The notes: generated from the letters alone by a model not told the origin. 64,000 bases of DNA from Xylaria sp. FL1777 (GCA_022578965.1 MU400517.1:310001-374000); one strand, 5' to 3'. Positions 34,298 to 47,102 are shown, numbered from the stretch's first letter. Made by a program: numbers and translations.

Positions 34298-35915
34298 CCT
34301 GGCTGATAATTTCAACGAGTTAAGAGGCAAGAGTCGCTTTCAGGTGGTTAGTCAAATGATTGAGAAACGATAATAATAAAGAAGTGAAAGAAATGGTATT
34401 AAGAAGGCAGCGAGTGAAAGGACATCCGGATGAGTTTAAACTCAGTCCAGTGCTATCTATAATGGAATCTCCAATACCAACTCTGGTCAGGTGTACATCG
34501 GGATCTTGTCACGATTTTAAGCGAACTCTTCATCGAATCTAGTAGGATTTCTTCAAGCTCTGCGCCATCCTCGACCGGCCCTAACTAGCTACTAGACCAG
34601 TCGCAAACTCAAAAGGTCAGCGGAGTTGTATCATGATGCGCCTGTCTAACCAAGTATCATACTTCACAAAACTCAGGCCGCAGGAGAAGAAAAGAAAAAG
34701 AATCCAAGCACTCATCACCGACATGTCTGAGCTGTTTTTGAATAAATATCGTTTGAGTTATTTTTAAGCCTTTCGTAGCCGCCATCCTGTTCCTTGCTGC
34801 CCATATATAGTATGGTTATGGTATATGGACAAGTCATCTGCAAGCCCCCTTTGCCGCAATGTTTCGCCATTACAGCATCTTCCAGAGTTATCTGGCTAGC
34901 TTAAATGTGGTGGAATCAAACCTCCATCCTTTAATCGATTAATAATGGTTCCCGAACTTGTACCTCAGTACCCGGTTATACATCCTCTTCCTCTTCCTGT
35001 GGATGTTAATATCAGCCATAACACTGTCAACCGAGTTCTTCGTACTACGTCTAGCCTGGTCATTTGGACAATGGTTAGGGAAAGCTTGCTTAGCACGAGG
35101 TCCTGGCGTTGAATTTCGCCACAACTATACGATATAGAGTGAGAAATAATGGGGCGTGGAGATCTAAGTGATATTGAGTAAGTCTCTATTACAATGTTCG
35201 CCCTCACGTGCGACTGACAAAGGACTTCCAAGCGTGTACGGTCGAATGTACGAGATTGCCCACAAATGTCCGCAGATCGCAAAGGTTGTCATTCTTGGTA
35301 AGGTGTAATTACATTAGGATGAAACATGCCGTCTTGAACACTCGAAGAAGAGGAAACTCCCCGAATGGCTTATGGAGAGCTCCATAATCTCCCGCAAACC
35401 AGCTAGCTCCTCTTCATCTCCCGATTTCCGTACCCCTTTTCCAGTTATTAAAAGGCAAAATGAACCAGTCGCGTGATTATTATTAAAGACTGATGTGGGT
35501 ATTGTTTCTGGAGCAGAAAGTTTTCTAACCAAATTTAATAGTTCCTATGGTTTATTATACTTTGCCATATGGAGTTCTCGAGAGTTATCATACGCCTTTT
35601 TGGGTGACCATATAAGCTCGAGAAAGTTTGATAAAGTTTATGAATGAACCTTGTCAAGCCTAATTTTCAACAATCGAAAGTAAATTTGTGGCATTGGATC
35701 ACGTGGAGATTAATTTTTCGTAACGAGATATTGTCGCAAAACGACGCCGTTGTTGCGGAATTGACAACAACGGTATATATATCACACCCAACGTGACAGA
35801 TATGAATTTATGTGATAAACTAGATAAACAAATTTTGAGCTTGTCTTCTAGAGACTTCGGTTAAGTGGGTGATAATGCATATCTTCTTGCGCGAAGATGT
35901 GAAGAGATATTTCGA
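34298..35915. other. 1.6 kb spacer containing a solo LTR
   Basis: No gene seen. The solo LTR at 35732-35798 is the only recognised feature. Confidence 0.65.
35732..35798 (-). mobile_element. Solo LTR of the TRIM-like family
   Basis: 67 bp with the same TGTCG start and the same internal CCGTTGTTG / CAACAACGG hairpin arms as the full element. It diverges in its last third (TATATATATCACACCCAACG) and ends GTGACA. A perfect 5-bp target duplication GATAT flanks it (35727-35731 and 35799-35803). This is the expected product of LTR-LTR recombination. Confidence 0.88.
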
Positions 35916-37855
35916 CTAAGCCTTATCTCCGCTCGGTAGGCCTTTATCCTGCCAGACGTCACCGAAGCGTTGATAGATTTCCTCGATCTCTTTCGAAAAT
36001 TTACGCTCCGATTTCTTTTTCGATATAGTACCCTTTGGTGTTCTCAGAAGTCCATCTGCAGGGACAACCAACATGTGAGTGCTGGCAATACGTGCGTGAG
36101 ACTGCGCCTTGGCATTCAGGGGTTCAAGTACAGATTTCCAAATCTCATGAACTGCTTCCACTGGCGTGCCAGGGGCAAGCTCGAGTACCACTAGAGGTTG
36201 AAGGCGTTTGTTCCCTAGTACTATTGCAGCTTTCACCTGAGAGTGTGCTAATAACGCTTGCTCAATCCCACCTGTACGAAGATTGATGCCGGCTGCGAGG
36301 GTAATAAGGTCGTCCATACGACCAGCGAACCGCCACGCATACCGAGACTTCTTCAGATCGGGGTGCGGAGTCCAGAGATCACCAACATGGAACTCTGGAT
36401 ACGGTGGTCCTGATCCGATTGTGGCGCTTTGGCGAGCATAATGGGCTGAATATTTTGCTGTCTCGGGCGTCCAAGTGAGTACCATCTCATAGAGTTTTAC
36501 CGGATCGACCCCATCTATATTGTCATCAATTTTCACTTCCCGGAACTCGAGGCCGCTGTGTTCCAGATCGAAATACACATACTATTTAGAACGCCTGAGT
36601 CAGTAAATTCTGCATGTAGTAAAAATTATTCAGAGTTTTGAAGCTCGAAGAAGTAATAGGAGCAGGATATCCCAGATCCGGAGATTCGTAACTCTAAGAC
36701 ATTTTGAAAGGGGTATTAAAATGCTCCAGCGACTAACCTCATGATCTTCAGGGTCAGACTCAAGTTGAGGGGTAAATCCCAGCTCACTAGAGCCCCAGCT
36801 GTTATAAATCCGTGTGTATTTTGCCCAGGTCGATCGAGTCAATGGAGTGAGATCTCCTATGTTATGTGATGCATAATTAGATCTAATGTGCGAGATATTT
36901 GGTGACAACGACTGGGCTTACCACCACCAAAATAGATCTTCTCGAAATTTTGAATATAATCCCCTGGATTAGGCCTTCTAGCAACCGCATCCATGTAATG
37001 TGGCATCATGATGGCTACTTTCGTGTTCGAATACTTAAATACGTCGAGGATTGGGTCATTAACAGACATGCCGCGGTTTCGATATGGCATGACAAGCACA
37101 CCACCACGTATAACACTTAAATACAGCCCGCAAAGTGACGATATGACGTGAAATGGGGATGTCGGCAGAAGAACGCGAGTATGAAAACCCGGGTTGTTGA
37201 TAATAGAGATATGCGAGCGTCCTTCGACATCAGGTAGTGAGTTTTGCATGTAAAGGCTCTTGATAATTGCATGATTGAAAATTAGCGGCTTGGGGTCTCC
37301 CGTTGTACCGCTGGTATGAAGTACTGCGTAGGAGTCAAGGGCAGCCTCCTCGTAGGTCTTCGTATAAGGATACCACTTCGCGCGATCATTGACATCTAGT
37401 AGATCATCTAGATCTGGCACTAGTATACTCTTCAAGGGACGCGAAGCAAGTATGTCGTCCACTTGCGTACCCTCACTATAGAACAACGACCTACAATCCA
37501 ATTGCTCCATGAGTGATAGATGCACGTGTAGACTGTTCAGATGGGAAGAGAAAAGGACTTGATAGCCAGTCTTACAAGCAGCCATTTGTATCATGTGATA
37601 TCTAAGATCTGAGCTCCCGAGATAGGCTATAGTTTCCCCTGTGGTTGATTGTCCCACGGTCGAGTCTATAAGCCAGGCCAGTTTGTTGATTGCGTTGGCC
37701 AAGGCCTCACAACTGATGTCTTCATAACCTCGAGATAAGTCCCCATCGTCAATGGGAATAGAAGCCCAGGGACGCTTAGGATCATTGCGTGCAAGCTCAT
37801 CAATCACAGCGGGAAGAAGAGGGCCCTGGTCTTCCGAAGAGGAGGTAGGAGCCAT
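35916..37855 (-). CDS. Stand-alone adenylation (AMP-binding) enzyme, NRPS-like
   Basis: ANL-superfamily enzyme that activates a carboxylic acid with ATP. Three exons: 37855-36922, 36856-36738 and 36581-35916; 572 aa. Core motifs in order: phosphate-binding LHTSGTTGDPKPLIFNH, the motif A4 region NNPGFHTR, FGGGDL, NSWGSSELG (usual Thr-Glu replaced by Ser-Glu), GDLWTPHPD, GRMDDLITLAAGINL (A8 hinge) and PKGTISKKK with the catalytic lysine (A10). The N-terminal half resembles A-domains of fungal NRPS-like A-T-reductase proteins (LFSSHLNSLHVHLSLMEQLDCRSLFYSEG). No thiolation, reductase or thioesterase domain follows; the frame ends about 45 residues after A10. It may be a true free-standing enzyme or a truncated NRPS-like gene. 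Substrate unknown. Confidence 0.88.
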
Positions 37856-40317
37856 GACTTCGGATTGTTTAAGTTGTGAATAAACGCAATTGGTTAACGG
37901 TGAGAAAACAAGACCTGCTACGAGAAGGTTGAGGGGTGATAGTAAAGAATAAATATCTAACACCACTTTCGTGAGAATAAGATTTACGACAAGTGAGTTG
38001 GCACCATCACACGTAATTGCCTACATGATGCAGGCTAGTGGCACCAATGCCCTCGTTCGCTTGTTAATATTACGTATTATAAACTGCAGAAAGACAAATA
38101 AGTAAGCAATTATCTCCACATCTCATTCGCGAGCCCGAAACGGACTAGGAGATGTGGGCCAATTAATAGGGTGTCTGTACAATACTTGGACAAGAGTGAC
38201 TCTACGAAATGCTTTACTGAGGAGTGGCTATAGAAAGCACAGATCGACAATACATACACTATATTCTGCAGGGTAGGCTACGTTTAATGTAAGATCTAAC
38301 TTCGCTTTTTAAGGGTAATTCTTCTAAGAAAATGTTTTTTTTTTTTTGAAAATGGGTATGTAGGTATATATGTATTAACTAGTTCTAACAACAAGTATGA
38401 GCAATATCTTTTGCAAAACTACATATATTATTTAGGGCTTTTGGTATTGTATTACAAACGCAGTCCTTTTCGTTATTTTAGGTACCCAGTTAGGTTTATA
38501 ACAAACTTAACTTCAAAGTATTATACAATAGTGTCTTTCAACAATTACCTCAAATTATCAATTATCAGAACTAAGCTTAGAAATAGTCTCTTATAGGTGC
38601 TAGGAGACCACGAGTTGAAGTGAAGCAGCATCGAGAACCCTGAGTCCTTTATCGCCTTAACATCTCACCTTAATGCTAAGTACGGCCATTAGGATGGCAA
38701 TTCTAACCTACTTAGAACATGGATTAGCAAAGAAACAGTCTGACGATGTAGAGTAAGGTTATAAGAGGCTCTTCTAGCTAGGCAAGAGATGCAACCACTG
38801 GTCGGAAGAAGTCCGGAAGTTAGTCAGCAGTTGGCACATTTATATACTCAAATAAGTAAAGCCCCTTGTCTGCAATGATTAGGGAGTATTATGTACCTGC
38901 GCATGTATAAGTACCCTGTTCAATCGTGCCATGACTTCTATGAATGATATCTTTGATTTGGGCGCCGGTCAAGACTTTCTGCTGGGGCATTTCGTTACTA
39001 ACGGTGAATTATTGCAATATTTTTGTCTTCCGAAACTCCCGGGCACGCTTGCACACCGCCACGATACCTCAGGGACTAGGGTCGCAGGGGGCTACACTAG
39101 ACGGAGCCCCTGGGGTGGAGATAGTCTAGTATTTTATATGACGGCCTGGTTTCCCCCAGCATCTCTTAGAAGCTTAAGAATCCATAACTACGACCTAGCA
39201 GCTACCGTCTAGTGACTCAGGTTCACTTTGGAGACAGGGACCACTAACATATATCGACTTGTCTAAGAAGTTAGACTTATGACCGGGATGACGGCAATAT
39301 TTCTCGACTGGATGAAGGCATAGTGATCAGCATCGCTAGCTAGGGCACAGAATCTGGATCACCCTACAAGCTCACGTACCTAGAGTAAGAGGGACATGAC
39401 CCTAAGTTAGTTAGCTAGGTAGCGTCGAAGTGCCTGCAGAGTAGAGTGCCTTAAAGTCTGATGAAGCTGTTAAGGCACTTCTCCCCCAATTCAACACGTC
39501 AATCGCTGAGTTCATAAGCTCTTGTCTGAATACTTACTCGCAAGGAAGTGAAGGCGGAGTCCTTCAATGCAGACAACTTGGGTGCGTTAGCACATTGTGT
39601 AATTCTAAAATAGATATAGTTTTACATACCTTAACTTACTCCAGAAACACTGAGCTCTTGTAATATGTACTCATGTCCAACGGTAGAGACCGTGAAGAGC
39701 CAGAGTGACCTCAACACAGCGGCGGTTAATACACCTAGGCAGCAGCGTAGTTTGGTAACCTCAATCAACCAGAGCACGCCGATCGTGGGCAGCTTGGAGT
39801 AACCTAGCTATTCGTAAGCTAGAACTTAACTCGTATTCTTAACAATCTCATAGAATGTACCAACTTCAACCGCAATGTTACCCGATTATCAGCATCAGCC
39901 CTGCGGTACCTCGGTCTACGGCTACCTAGTCGTACGTCATATCATCTCAAGATATTTTAAAAGCAAACCTGAGCAAAAAGCGCACTTCAAGGATGTGAAT
40001 TGAAGTTCATGAGCCTGAGTACCTAACCTAATAATCGAGAGTCGGGGAAAACAAGACTTATCCACGATAGCTTGTCTATGACTGCGGAGGAATTTCATCT
40101 TTTCTTTCGCCATCAGGGTATATGTTCATAACCAACTGCATTTACAAACGCCAGCCTCAAATCAATGCTCTACGCACTCTCATAATACCTCGCTTAGTCT
40201 TTAAGCGATAAGCCCAAGGGTAGTCGTTGATATAGGTAGGCATACATGCCTCCCAGGTATATATGCCCTCCTCTTTCCGAGTATTTGCTCAGGCAGTGAG
40301 TACAGTTGCATGTCTGT
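37856..40317. other. 2.5 kb spacer, no intact gene
   Basis: AT-rich (for example 38320-38600) with a poly-T run near 38335-38347. Frames are short and without motifs. It looks like decayed or non-coding sequence. Confidence 0.6.
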
Positions 40318-40960
40318 TTAGATAGCCACGACACCAACAGCAACGACAGCGCCTAAGAAACCCCAAAGGGCGACGGCCCGGGTGTTGACGCTTGAGGGCG
40401 CTGCACGTGCCGGTCGGGTTGATAAGCTTCTCGTTACCGCCTGTGATGCTGACATCGTAACGTAGCGAGGCAGCATCCGTGTAGGCAGTGACGCGTGAAG
40501 TTGAGACATCTCGGCCCTGAACTGAGACCACAGCCGTTATCGTACAAGTCGCGGCGGTCGTGCCGTCCAGCTCGCAATTCTCTATGCCGGTAGCTTTGCC
40601 TTCGACTCCGTCTGCTGTTACTGTGGCGGCATCCGAGAGAATATACTGGCTCGCATTCTCCGTGATGGTCCCGACCTATTAGCACGTGTTGGTCCGCTAC
40701 TGTCATCACTTCCTATGTGCGTATAAGTTGTTTTTGGGAGGACGTATAGGGGCAGTTTCTTCGCAAAAATCCGCTCCCGCGGTACACCGCAAGGCATAGA
40801 TAGTGTGGGAGGCGCAGGCCTCAACAACAGAGGCAGCATACGGGTACTGGGCGACGGCGGCATCTGTGGCATCGACAAAAAGGTTCACAGTTGAAGGGCC
40901 GTCTCTTGCCTCTAGTACGGTCTTACTAGCACTGAAATCGACTACATCCCGGCGAGCAAA
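40318..40960 (-). pseudogene. Decayed GPI-anchored-type surface protein
   Basis: Pieces of one protein occur in changing frames on the minus strand: FSASKTVLEARDGPSTVNLFVDATDAAVAQYPYAASVVEACASHTIYAL in three overlapping stretches upstream, then ITENASQYILSDAATVTADG with ENCELDGTTAATCTITA, then SSVNTRAVALWGFLGAVVAVGVVAI as a hydrophobic GPI-type tail. The tail is one base out of frame with the middle part (near 40395-40410). The first and middle parts do not join by any phase-matched intron I could find (about 40680-40760). Two lesions make a pseudogene likely, though an odd intron remains possible for one. Families of this layout are common fungal wall proteins. Confidence 0.6.
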
Positions 40961-42138
40961 TGGAAAATTACCCCCAAACCTAGGTTATTGACGGCATGTC
41001 CGGCAACAAATTCAAAGGCCATTTCGATGATTATTTAAGGAAAATGATGGCGACTAAGATGAAGCGTGCAGTAGATGGGCTTGTGGTATACTTGAAGTTC
41101 CCTTCGAGTCAGTCGTGCGTTGAGCCAACTTCTTATGCGGCGTTCTTCAACTGTGGCAGTTAGGTTTTCTTACCAGCATTTTTTTAAAAAAAGAAAATTT
41201 GGTTTTGTTCCAGGGTTGGTCTCGTGTTGCCTAGTCAAGCTGATATTATTTAGTCAGGTATGCCTTTTTATAATACCCTACTACTACCTACAATACGAAT
41301 GAGATGTTCAGGCAGGCTCGCTTGGCAAAGAGATTCCGGCTGGGAAACTCTAAGTATGTGGTCCCTAGACAGCATACCTACAGTAGGTTAGGTATTCTAC
41401 TGCTAGTCTCAGCCAGTAAAGCATACGATACGCCGTATCCATGTGCTATATACTACCTATGTTATTGGATACAGCACACACTAGACGGCGGGAACCAAGG
41501 GTCCAGAGTGTAATAGTTGCTTGGCGAGAAGGGTTGGAGGGTAGGCGAGCCAATGTATGTAGGGATTAGTTCATACTCTACTCATGGTCTAGCCCCCGCG
41601 GACCTGTTTCAGTTAGGAACATCAATTTCTTATTTTAACTTCATTGGGGCTAAAAAATTCAGGCATATTATAGAATAGGAAACGTACCTAGAGTTCCAGT
41701 ATGTTGCATTGCTATAGCTCAAGAGCTCTTATATCCCCGATGATACCTCCATATTTTCTTAGCGATGAGTTATGCTAATTCTAGGTTGTCACGTTTCCCC
41801 TTCATTCTCGGGCTTAGAACTAACTAATACGTATACGACTAGCCAAATTAAGCGCCTCATCAGTGCGTCGGCGCCCAATCCAAATTTGGAGTAGCCGTTT
41901 TTACATGCCGACATCTACAGACAGAAACCCGCCATCAACAGCCAACAGCGGTGTCACGATGATCTGATTTTATTAGCGAATCCAAGTATCAGTGTCACAA
42001 ATAACGTTCTCAACTTCCATGAGTATACCATGGCTACGTAGGAACTATGCACCGGTAATTTGAATTTAATTTCTGTGATATGTTTTGGGAAGACGTCAGA
42101 AAACAACATAAACACAGTAAGGAATACGCTTTCTAGAG
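40961..42138. other. 1.2 kb spacer, no gene seen
   Basis: AT-rich, short frames only. No signal peptide or start codon could be tied to the decayed surface-protein gene with confidence. Confidence 0.6.
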
Positions 42139-43896
42139 TTAAGTCCTTTGTGCTTCTTCGATCCAAGGGTGCTGATACCGAAAGCTCTCATTCCTGTTGT
42201 CGGCAACAAAACTCTGGGTAGTAGTTAATTGCGTCGTGCGGAGGATACCCGCTTCAACTTTTGCAGTAAGATCTGGTTGTGGCGCATGACTACTTGGGAA
42301 TGAGTCCTCACTCCCCGGAGATCTGAGCTTCCCGAGCTTGACGACAAGCCTCTGCTCACTGTTTACACGCTGAGTTAGCAATTACTGAAAAGAGAAAGAT
42401 TCCAGTTTATGTTTCGGGAGCATGCAGGGGCAATGAGGCCCAAAACCTGCCATAAGGGGGAAATAATGACTCCAGGGGACTAACTCAACAGGCTGTTCAA
42501 AGCTCGCATGCGATTTTTTACGGTTCGACAAGAAACGACCGCTCTCCTTACTACTACTTCCACTGCCTGTATTACTACGTTTTGATCCCACCAGCCTCTC
42601 CATTGAGGAACCGGCCCGCTGCATCACATATTTCAGTGGTTTCGGCATAGCGGGTATAGTAAAGATAAGAATCCCCGCCGTCATCTCGGCCGTCTGCAAG
42701 AGCGCCTTATTGAGCTGGAGTCAGTAATGTTCGCTGATGGTACAAAGTTTTCAGGCCTTTAGGAACTTGCAAAAGCCGCAGGAGTAGCGTCTCCCCGCCT
42801 AGACAAATTGGGTTTCTGGGATATGCAAAAAGGGGAAGTGAAAGATTCCAGTGACTAACCTGGGGAGCTAGGTTATAGGTGTAATCAGCCTCCCTGATAT
42901 ACGTGACAGCGGATGAGAGCCTAACAGCCGCGAGCACGACAGCACTATGGTCCAACAAACAGATTAGATTCCAGTCAATTGACGGGCTTGGGAAGCCAAA
43001 GGAGAGTAGAAGCGAAATGGGCCATACAGAACTCCGATTACGAAGACAAAAGACACCCCAAGCCTCCGCGGTGTAGACATATTCAGTGACCAGATAACCC
43101 TCTGCGGTAAGATTAAGATGACGGTGTCAAATGCTAGGTTGACCGTCGCCGAAGTCAAGGCTAGAACGGTGCCGTTCAAGCAATGCCCCGTGAGAGACTT
43201 GTCCCACCAATAGGCCTTTGGTTTGCAGGATACGTTCTCGACGATGATATTCGCTGTATAGTACAAAGCATTGAGGATCGCCACAGCGTGACATGTCCAG
43301 AAGAAGGCGTTCCGAGTCTTTCCAGGGACGAACAACCGGATCCATTCTAGTAGGATGGCCGATTTCAGAAAGATCATTGTTGCGAGATAAAAATTAGTCA
43401 CGTAAAAGAAATTCTGCACAAATCGAATCAGGAATGTGAAGTAAAGAGCGAAGAATACATCAGGCCTACATGGTAAAACTCGGCGAGGTCACCGAACCTA
43501 ATATCCCAAGCGTGTACGAAAAAGCCAGTCTCTGCGGCAATTCGGTATATGTAGACGCTAAATGCGACGAAGAAAACCTATGTGGACATAGTTAGAAACA
43601 GACAATTCGAGATCATGTGCATTAGATAATGCCTTACATATGCCGGTACAATCACAACTAGATGAGATGAGATTAGGACGCCTCCTAGAGTAATGTCTGC
43701 GAGCGTGCTTACCATCTTCTACTTGGAATCTCTTCAAATAGGCACCTTTCGCCAGAGCACGGATGAGAAGGCATATTGACGATAGCGCCAAGGATACACT
43801 GAGAACTGTGATCACCAGAGTATTGCCATTCGGCGGGTCATCGAAGTTAGATGTAACGCCCTTCGGAGGATCGAGGGCCGGACTATTAGGGTCCAT
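42139..43896 (-). CDS. Seven-helix rhodopsin-domain membrane protein (SAT4/Pth11-like)
   Basis: Seven exons: 43896-43713, 43657-43638, 43577-43470, 43413-43028, 42944-42860, 42705-42485 and 42358-42139; phases agree throughout and give 407 aa. The second exon is only 20 nt, yet it is needed to turn VED into VVIVPAYVFFVAFSVYIYRI across helix 2. Other family marks are FFVHAWDIRFGDL, FLKSAILLEWIRLFVPGKTRN (helix 3-4), FFWTCHAVAILNALYY, ENVSCKPKAYWWDKSLTGHC (extracellular Cys pair) and ILPQRVIWSLNMSTPRRLGVSFVF. The C-terminal 150 residues are cytoplasmic and Ser-rich. Such proteins are often called integral membrane or Pth11-like receptors; ligand unknown. The last intron's acceptor (GTAAACAG) was chosen for its TGCTAAC branch site and phase. 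Confidence 0.88.
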
Positions 43897-45124
43897 TGTC
43901 TCAACAGTTGGCGAAACAAGACAAAATGATTCGCAGATCAGTTGAGTGGTCTTGACATGTCAAGCAGACGAAGTGATTAGAAGCTGAACACGATCATAAC
44001 CGCATCTTCAATTGACAACAGGCTTTGGTATGTTGTTATTGTGCCAGATAGTACAGTGACGTAACGACTAGGATGCTAAGTATTTTTTAATAGACTGCAA
44101 AGATACCTAGCATATCACCTACGCACGATCAGCTCAACGTCTCATTAGGTTACAACTCCGGTCAAATGTCCTTGTCAGCTTATCGCGCTACAGTAGGACG
44201 TAACAAGAGGGCATAAGCGCGACGAATTGAATGCCGTCTTATAGTGTAGCGGGTGAAGAAAGATGTAACCTTCGTAAGCGGCCTGCATATTCTGGGTGGT
44301 ATTGGGATTTAGAAACCGTGGAGGATTTAACTCATAAACTATATAACCGTAATCCTCTAACTCTAACAAGCATCGTTCACCCATGAGCCTAATGATAGCC
44401 AGGAGAGTGCATAGTAGGGGCTGAATCCCATCGCTACCCTCTTCCCCGCACCCCGTTCTAATTTAGAACCTGAAGTGATGATCACGGACGAATCCCATGC
44501 CACCGTGCTTACTACAGTAAGCAATGTCCCAAGACAGCTTATATTGGCCTAGTTAGGGGTATAAGTCTTGGCTCATCGAATGCTTAAGCATATATCTTTC
44601 AGATACAACGCTTTATCATTTTTGAACTGTTAAAAAGCGTATTATTTCCAGTCCGATTCAGAGGTTGAACTGGAGAGAGTAGTTTCTGCTTGGGCTAACT
44701 ACTGAAAACGTATATGTAGCAATGTTTGTAGAGGTTATACTCATCTACATTCTTTTAGGGGGCTATCTTGTGTACACGCTGGCCGGCTTAACTCCGGCCA
44801 CACTCATTTCCTTAAGGAAGGTCAGCTGGTATATATCAACTCTCTAAACTACTACTTTCACAGACATGGGTTCGGGGTACGCAATCACTCTTCTGGGTTA
44901 TAGCAATATGCAGTGGAGCTTAATGGTCTTTCTGGGAATAGACATCCCGCTCTAGAGTTTCCAGGTAGTATACTAGTTTTCTTGGGGAGACAACTGTGAC
45001 GCTCGCTATTCTTTGCCATCTGCGTTAATCCAATTAGCCGACTTAATCGTCGTAAGCAGATAGGTTTCGATATTGTGGTCGTAGTCCATTCTCTCATCCC
45101 GATTTTAGCCATTCTGTCCAGATA
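43897..45124. other. 1.2 kb spacer, no gene seen
   Basis: Promoter of the rhodopsin-like gene and 3' region of the second UstYa gene. Frames at 44175-44384 and 44885-45112 have no motif. Confidence 0.6.
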
Positions 45125-46321
45125 CTAGGTGTCGTGGTTCTGTGACGGCCATCGCACGGGTGGAACATAGGAGACTTTCCTCGAATAGCTCCAGTCTTCA
45201 ATCGAGCTCCACTTTACACAAACGGAACTAGAATTAGATTTTGTGAGAGGCTTATCAATTGTCTCGGTGTCCCATCTGTATGAGTTAATGGCCGTGTTGC
45301 CGTGGCACATGGTGCTGATACGCAAGACCTCTAGGCAATGATCTGCCTTTTGGTTAGCGCTTCGGGTTTATGGTGAACATATCAGTGAAATCAAGATAAA
45401 CAGACAAGACAAATGCCATAAAACGGACAAGAGAGAGCTTAGTACGAACCAAGATGTGTTTTTAAATAGTGGTGTTGCGATTCTGTGAGGTTCGGATAAT
45501 ATCGGTCCCGGAAAACATATAGTCTGAGATTCCGCTGCCAAGTCATTAGTCATTCATGTTATCACTTTTATTTCCTTCTGCTCCTTCAGCTGAAAACAAT
45601 AAGATGACAACAAACTTTAGGGGTTCAAACGTCACGACAGTGGTATGTCCCCCTATTTCCCCATTCTTTTGTTGTGTTGAGGTGAGTTGTAACAGAACGC
45701 TTACTAGACAATGAAGCTCATGATACACCGCTACAGAGGCAATATATCCGCCTTCGGTGAGCTCAATTATATGCTCGAACGACTCGCCGGCTCTTGACAG
45801 CTCATCTCGGCTGATGTTGAAATAGACAGCTGCGACTGAATTAGTTCGTAGCCGACAAAAGTTCTAGCCTATTATTTCTGAGTTACGTACGCGTGATCAA
45901 GCGATCCCAAGCTTCTTCCTGTTCCTCTGAGGGAGGGCCGGCATATACACTGTAATGACCAGGATCGGTCGCGTGCTCAGTACTCACTTCATACTCGACA
46001 ACGTCCTGGAGAGGAGCTATGAACTCATCAGCATTAGAATGAGAAAAGACCTAGTTTACTTATAAACTTACACCAAGAATGTTGTAGCTGAGCTGGGGGA
46101 TCGTTGCTGTTAAAGAAGCCAGAGCTTAGTAGCACGCCACCAAGTGTCAAAATTATAATGTGAAGTATCGTAACATAGAAGTATTTGAAAAGGGAGATAA
46201 GTTTCTTCTTTGCCTCCTTTTCTGGCGTTTCTTCATAGGTTTTGAACTTCTCTTCGAGAAATATTGGCTCGGCGTCATCCACGAGCCTACTAGCTTCAGC
46301 CACACGCTCAGAAAAATCCAT
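45125..46321 (-). CDS. UstYa-family oxidase (DUF3328), copy B
   Basis: Five exons: 46321-46072, 46016-45891, 45835-45705, 45534-45450 and 45342-45125; 269 aa. One transmembrane helix at about 47-67 (YFYVTILHIIILTLGGVLL) follows a charged N-terminus. The family core is complete: VVEYEVSTEHA, AWDRLI, then H164-x-x-H167-C168 in YHELHCLRNLR and H196-x-x-H199-C200 in THLDHCLEVLR, followed by CHGNTAINSYRWD. The fourth exon has no Met and is easy to miss; it supplies YVFRDRYYPNLTES, a typical UstYa stretch between the two motifs, and is preceded by a 170-bp intron. True ATG is 46321, not the earlier in-frame GTG. Distance to copy A is about 18 kb. Pathways of this kind often use two UstYa proteins; whether these two act together is inference. 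Confidence 0.9.
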
Positions 46322-47102
46322 AGTAAATTTCACGAATTAACCCCTTCTTGTAAAGGAATTTAGTAATAGATGTTGATTGCCAAGAATGGTGATGGATATT
46401 CTACTCTCACTCATGTAGCAGTGTTTTATACAATCTTGCTATATGACTAAGCGAGCACATGTCCCCAATGCCCGGATTCCCCCTGCAGATCCCCCAACTT
46501 ATAGCATCCAGTGATATGCGATTTAGGATAACACAAGCATGAATCCCAAAGATAACCGATCCCTGATGTTGCGTCATTGAGCTACGTTCTGTTGATCTGC
46601 TTGAGGTAGTATCACATTTGTCATCGGTGCATCCTTCATGCATGCAAGCAGGCGGCTTCTAACAATGCAGATGAGAACTGAGGTGCTCTTCAGGATTGGT
46701 CTTGCTTTTCAACGTTTCCAATCACGTCGATGTTACGCTGCAGCTCCCCCTCCTAGGACATGTAAAAGTACGCAGCCTCCGGCATTGCTAGAAACCACTT
46801 GACAAGGGGACGAGGCGTAATGATACACGTCGACTTTCCAGTACCCCCCACACACCCAGGTATATTCACGTTGATTTTAAGTGCCATATTCCGACTTGTT
46901 GCTTATACGGCGTATTATAACAATATCATCTAGCCCAAGAGCGGCGTCTTCTGGGCCTTTACTTGTTTCAGCCCTTACATCTCCTTGAAGTCGCAGATAG
47001 CAAAATCCTGAAGACTCTCATCAGGCTCTCACTAGCACCCATTCTGCTCAAGCATTCTCGCCTCCCATTTACTTTCTACCTGGTTTCTTTGACAACTTCA
47101 AG
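46322..47102. other. 0.8 kb spacer, no gene seen
   Basis: Shared promoter region between copy B of UstYa and the small secreted-protein relic. Nothing recognised. Confidence 0.6.
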
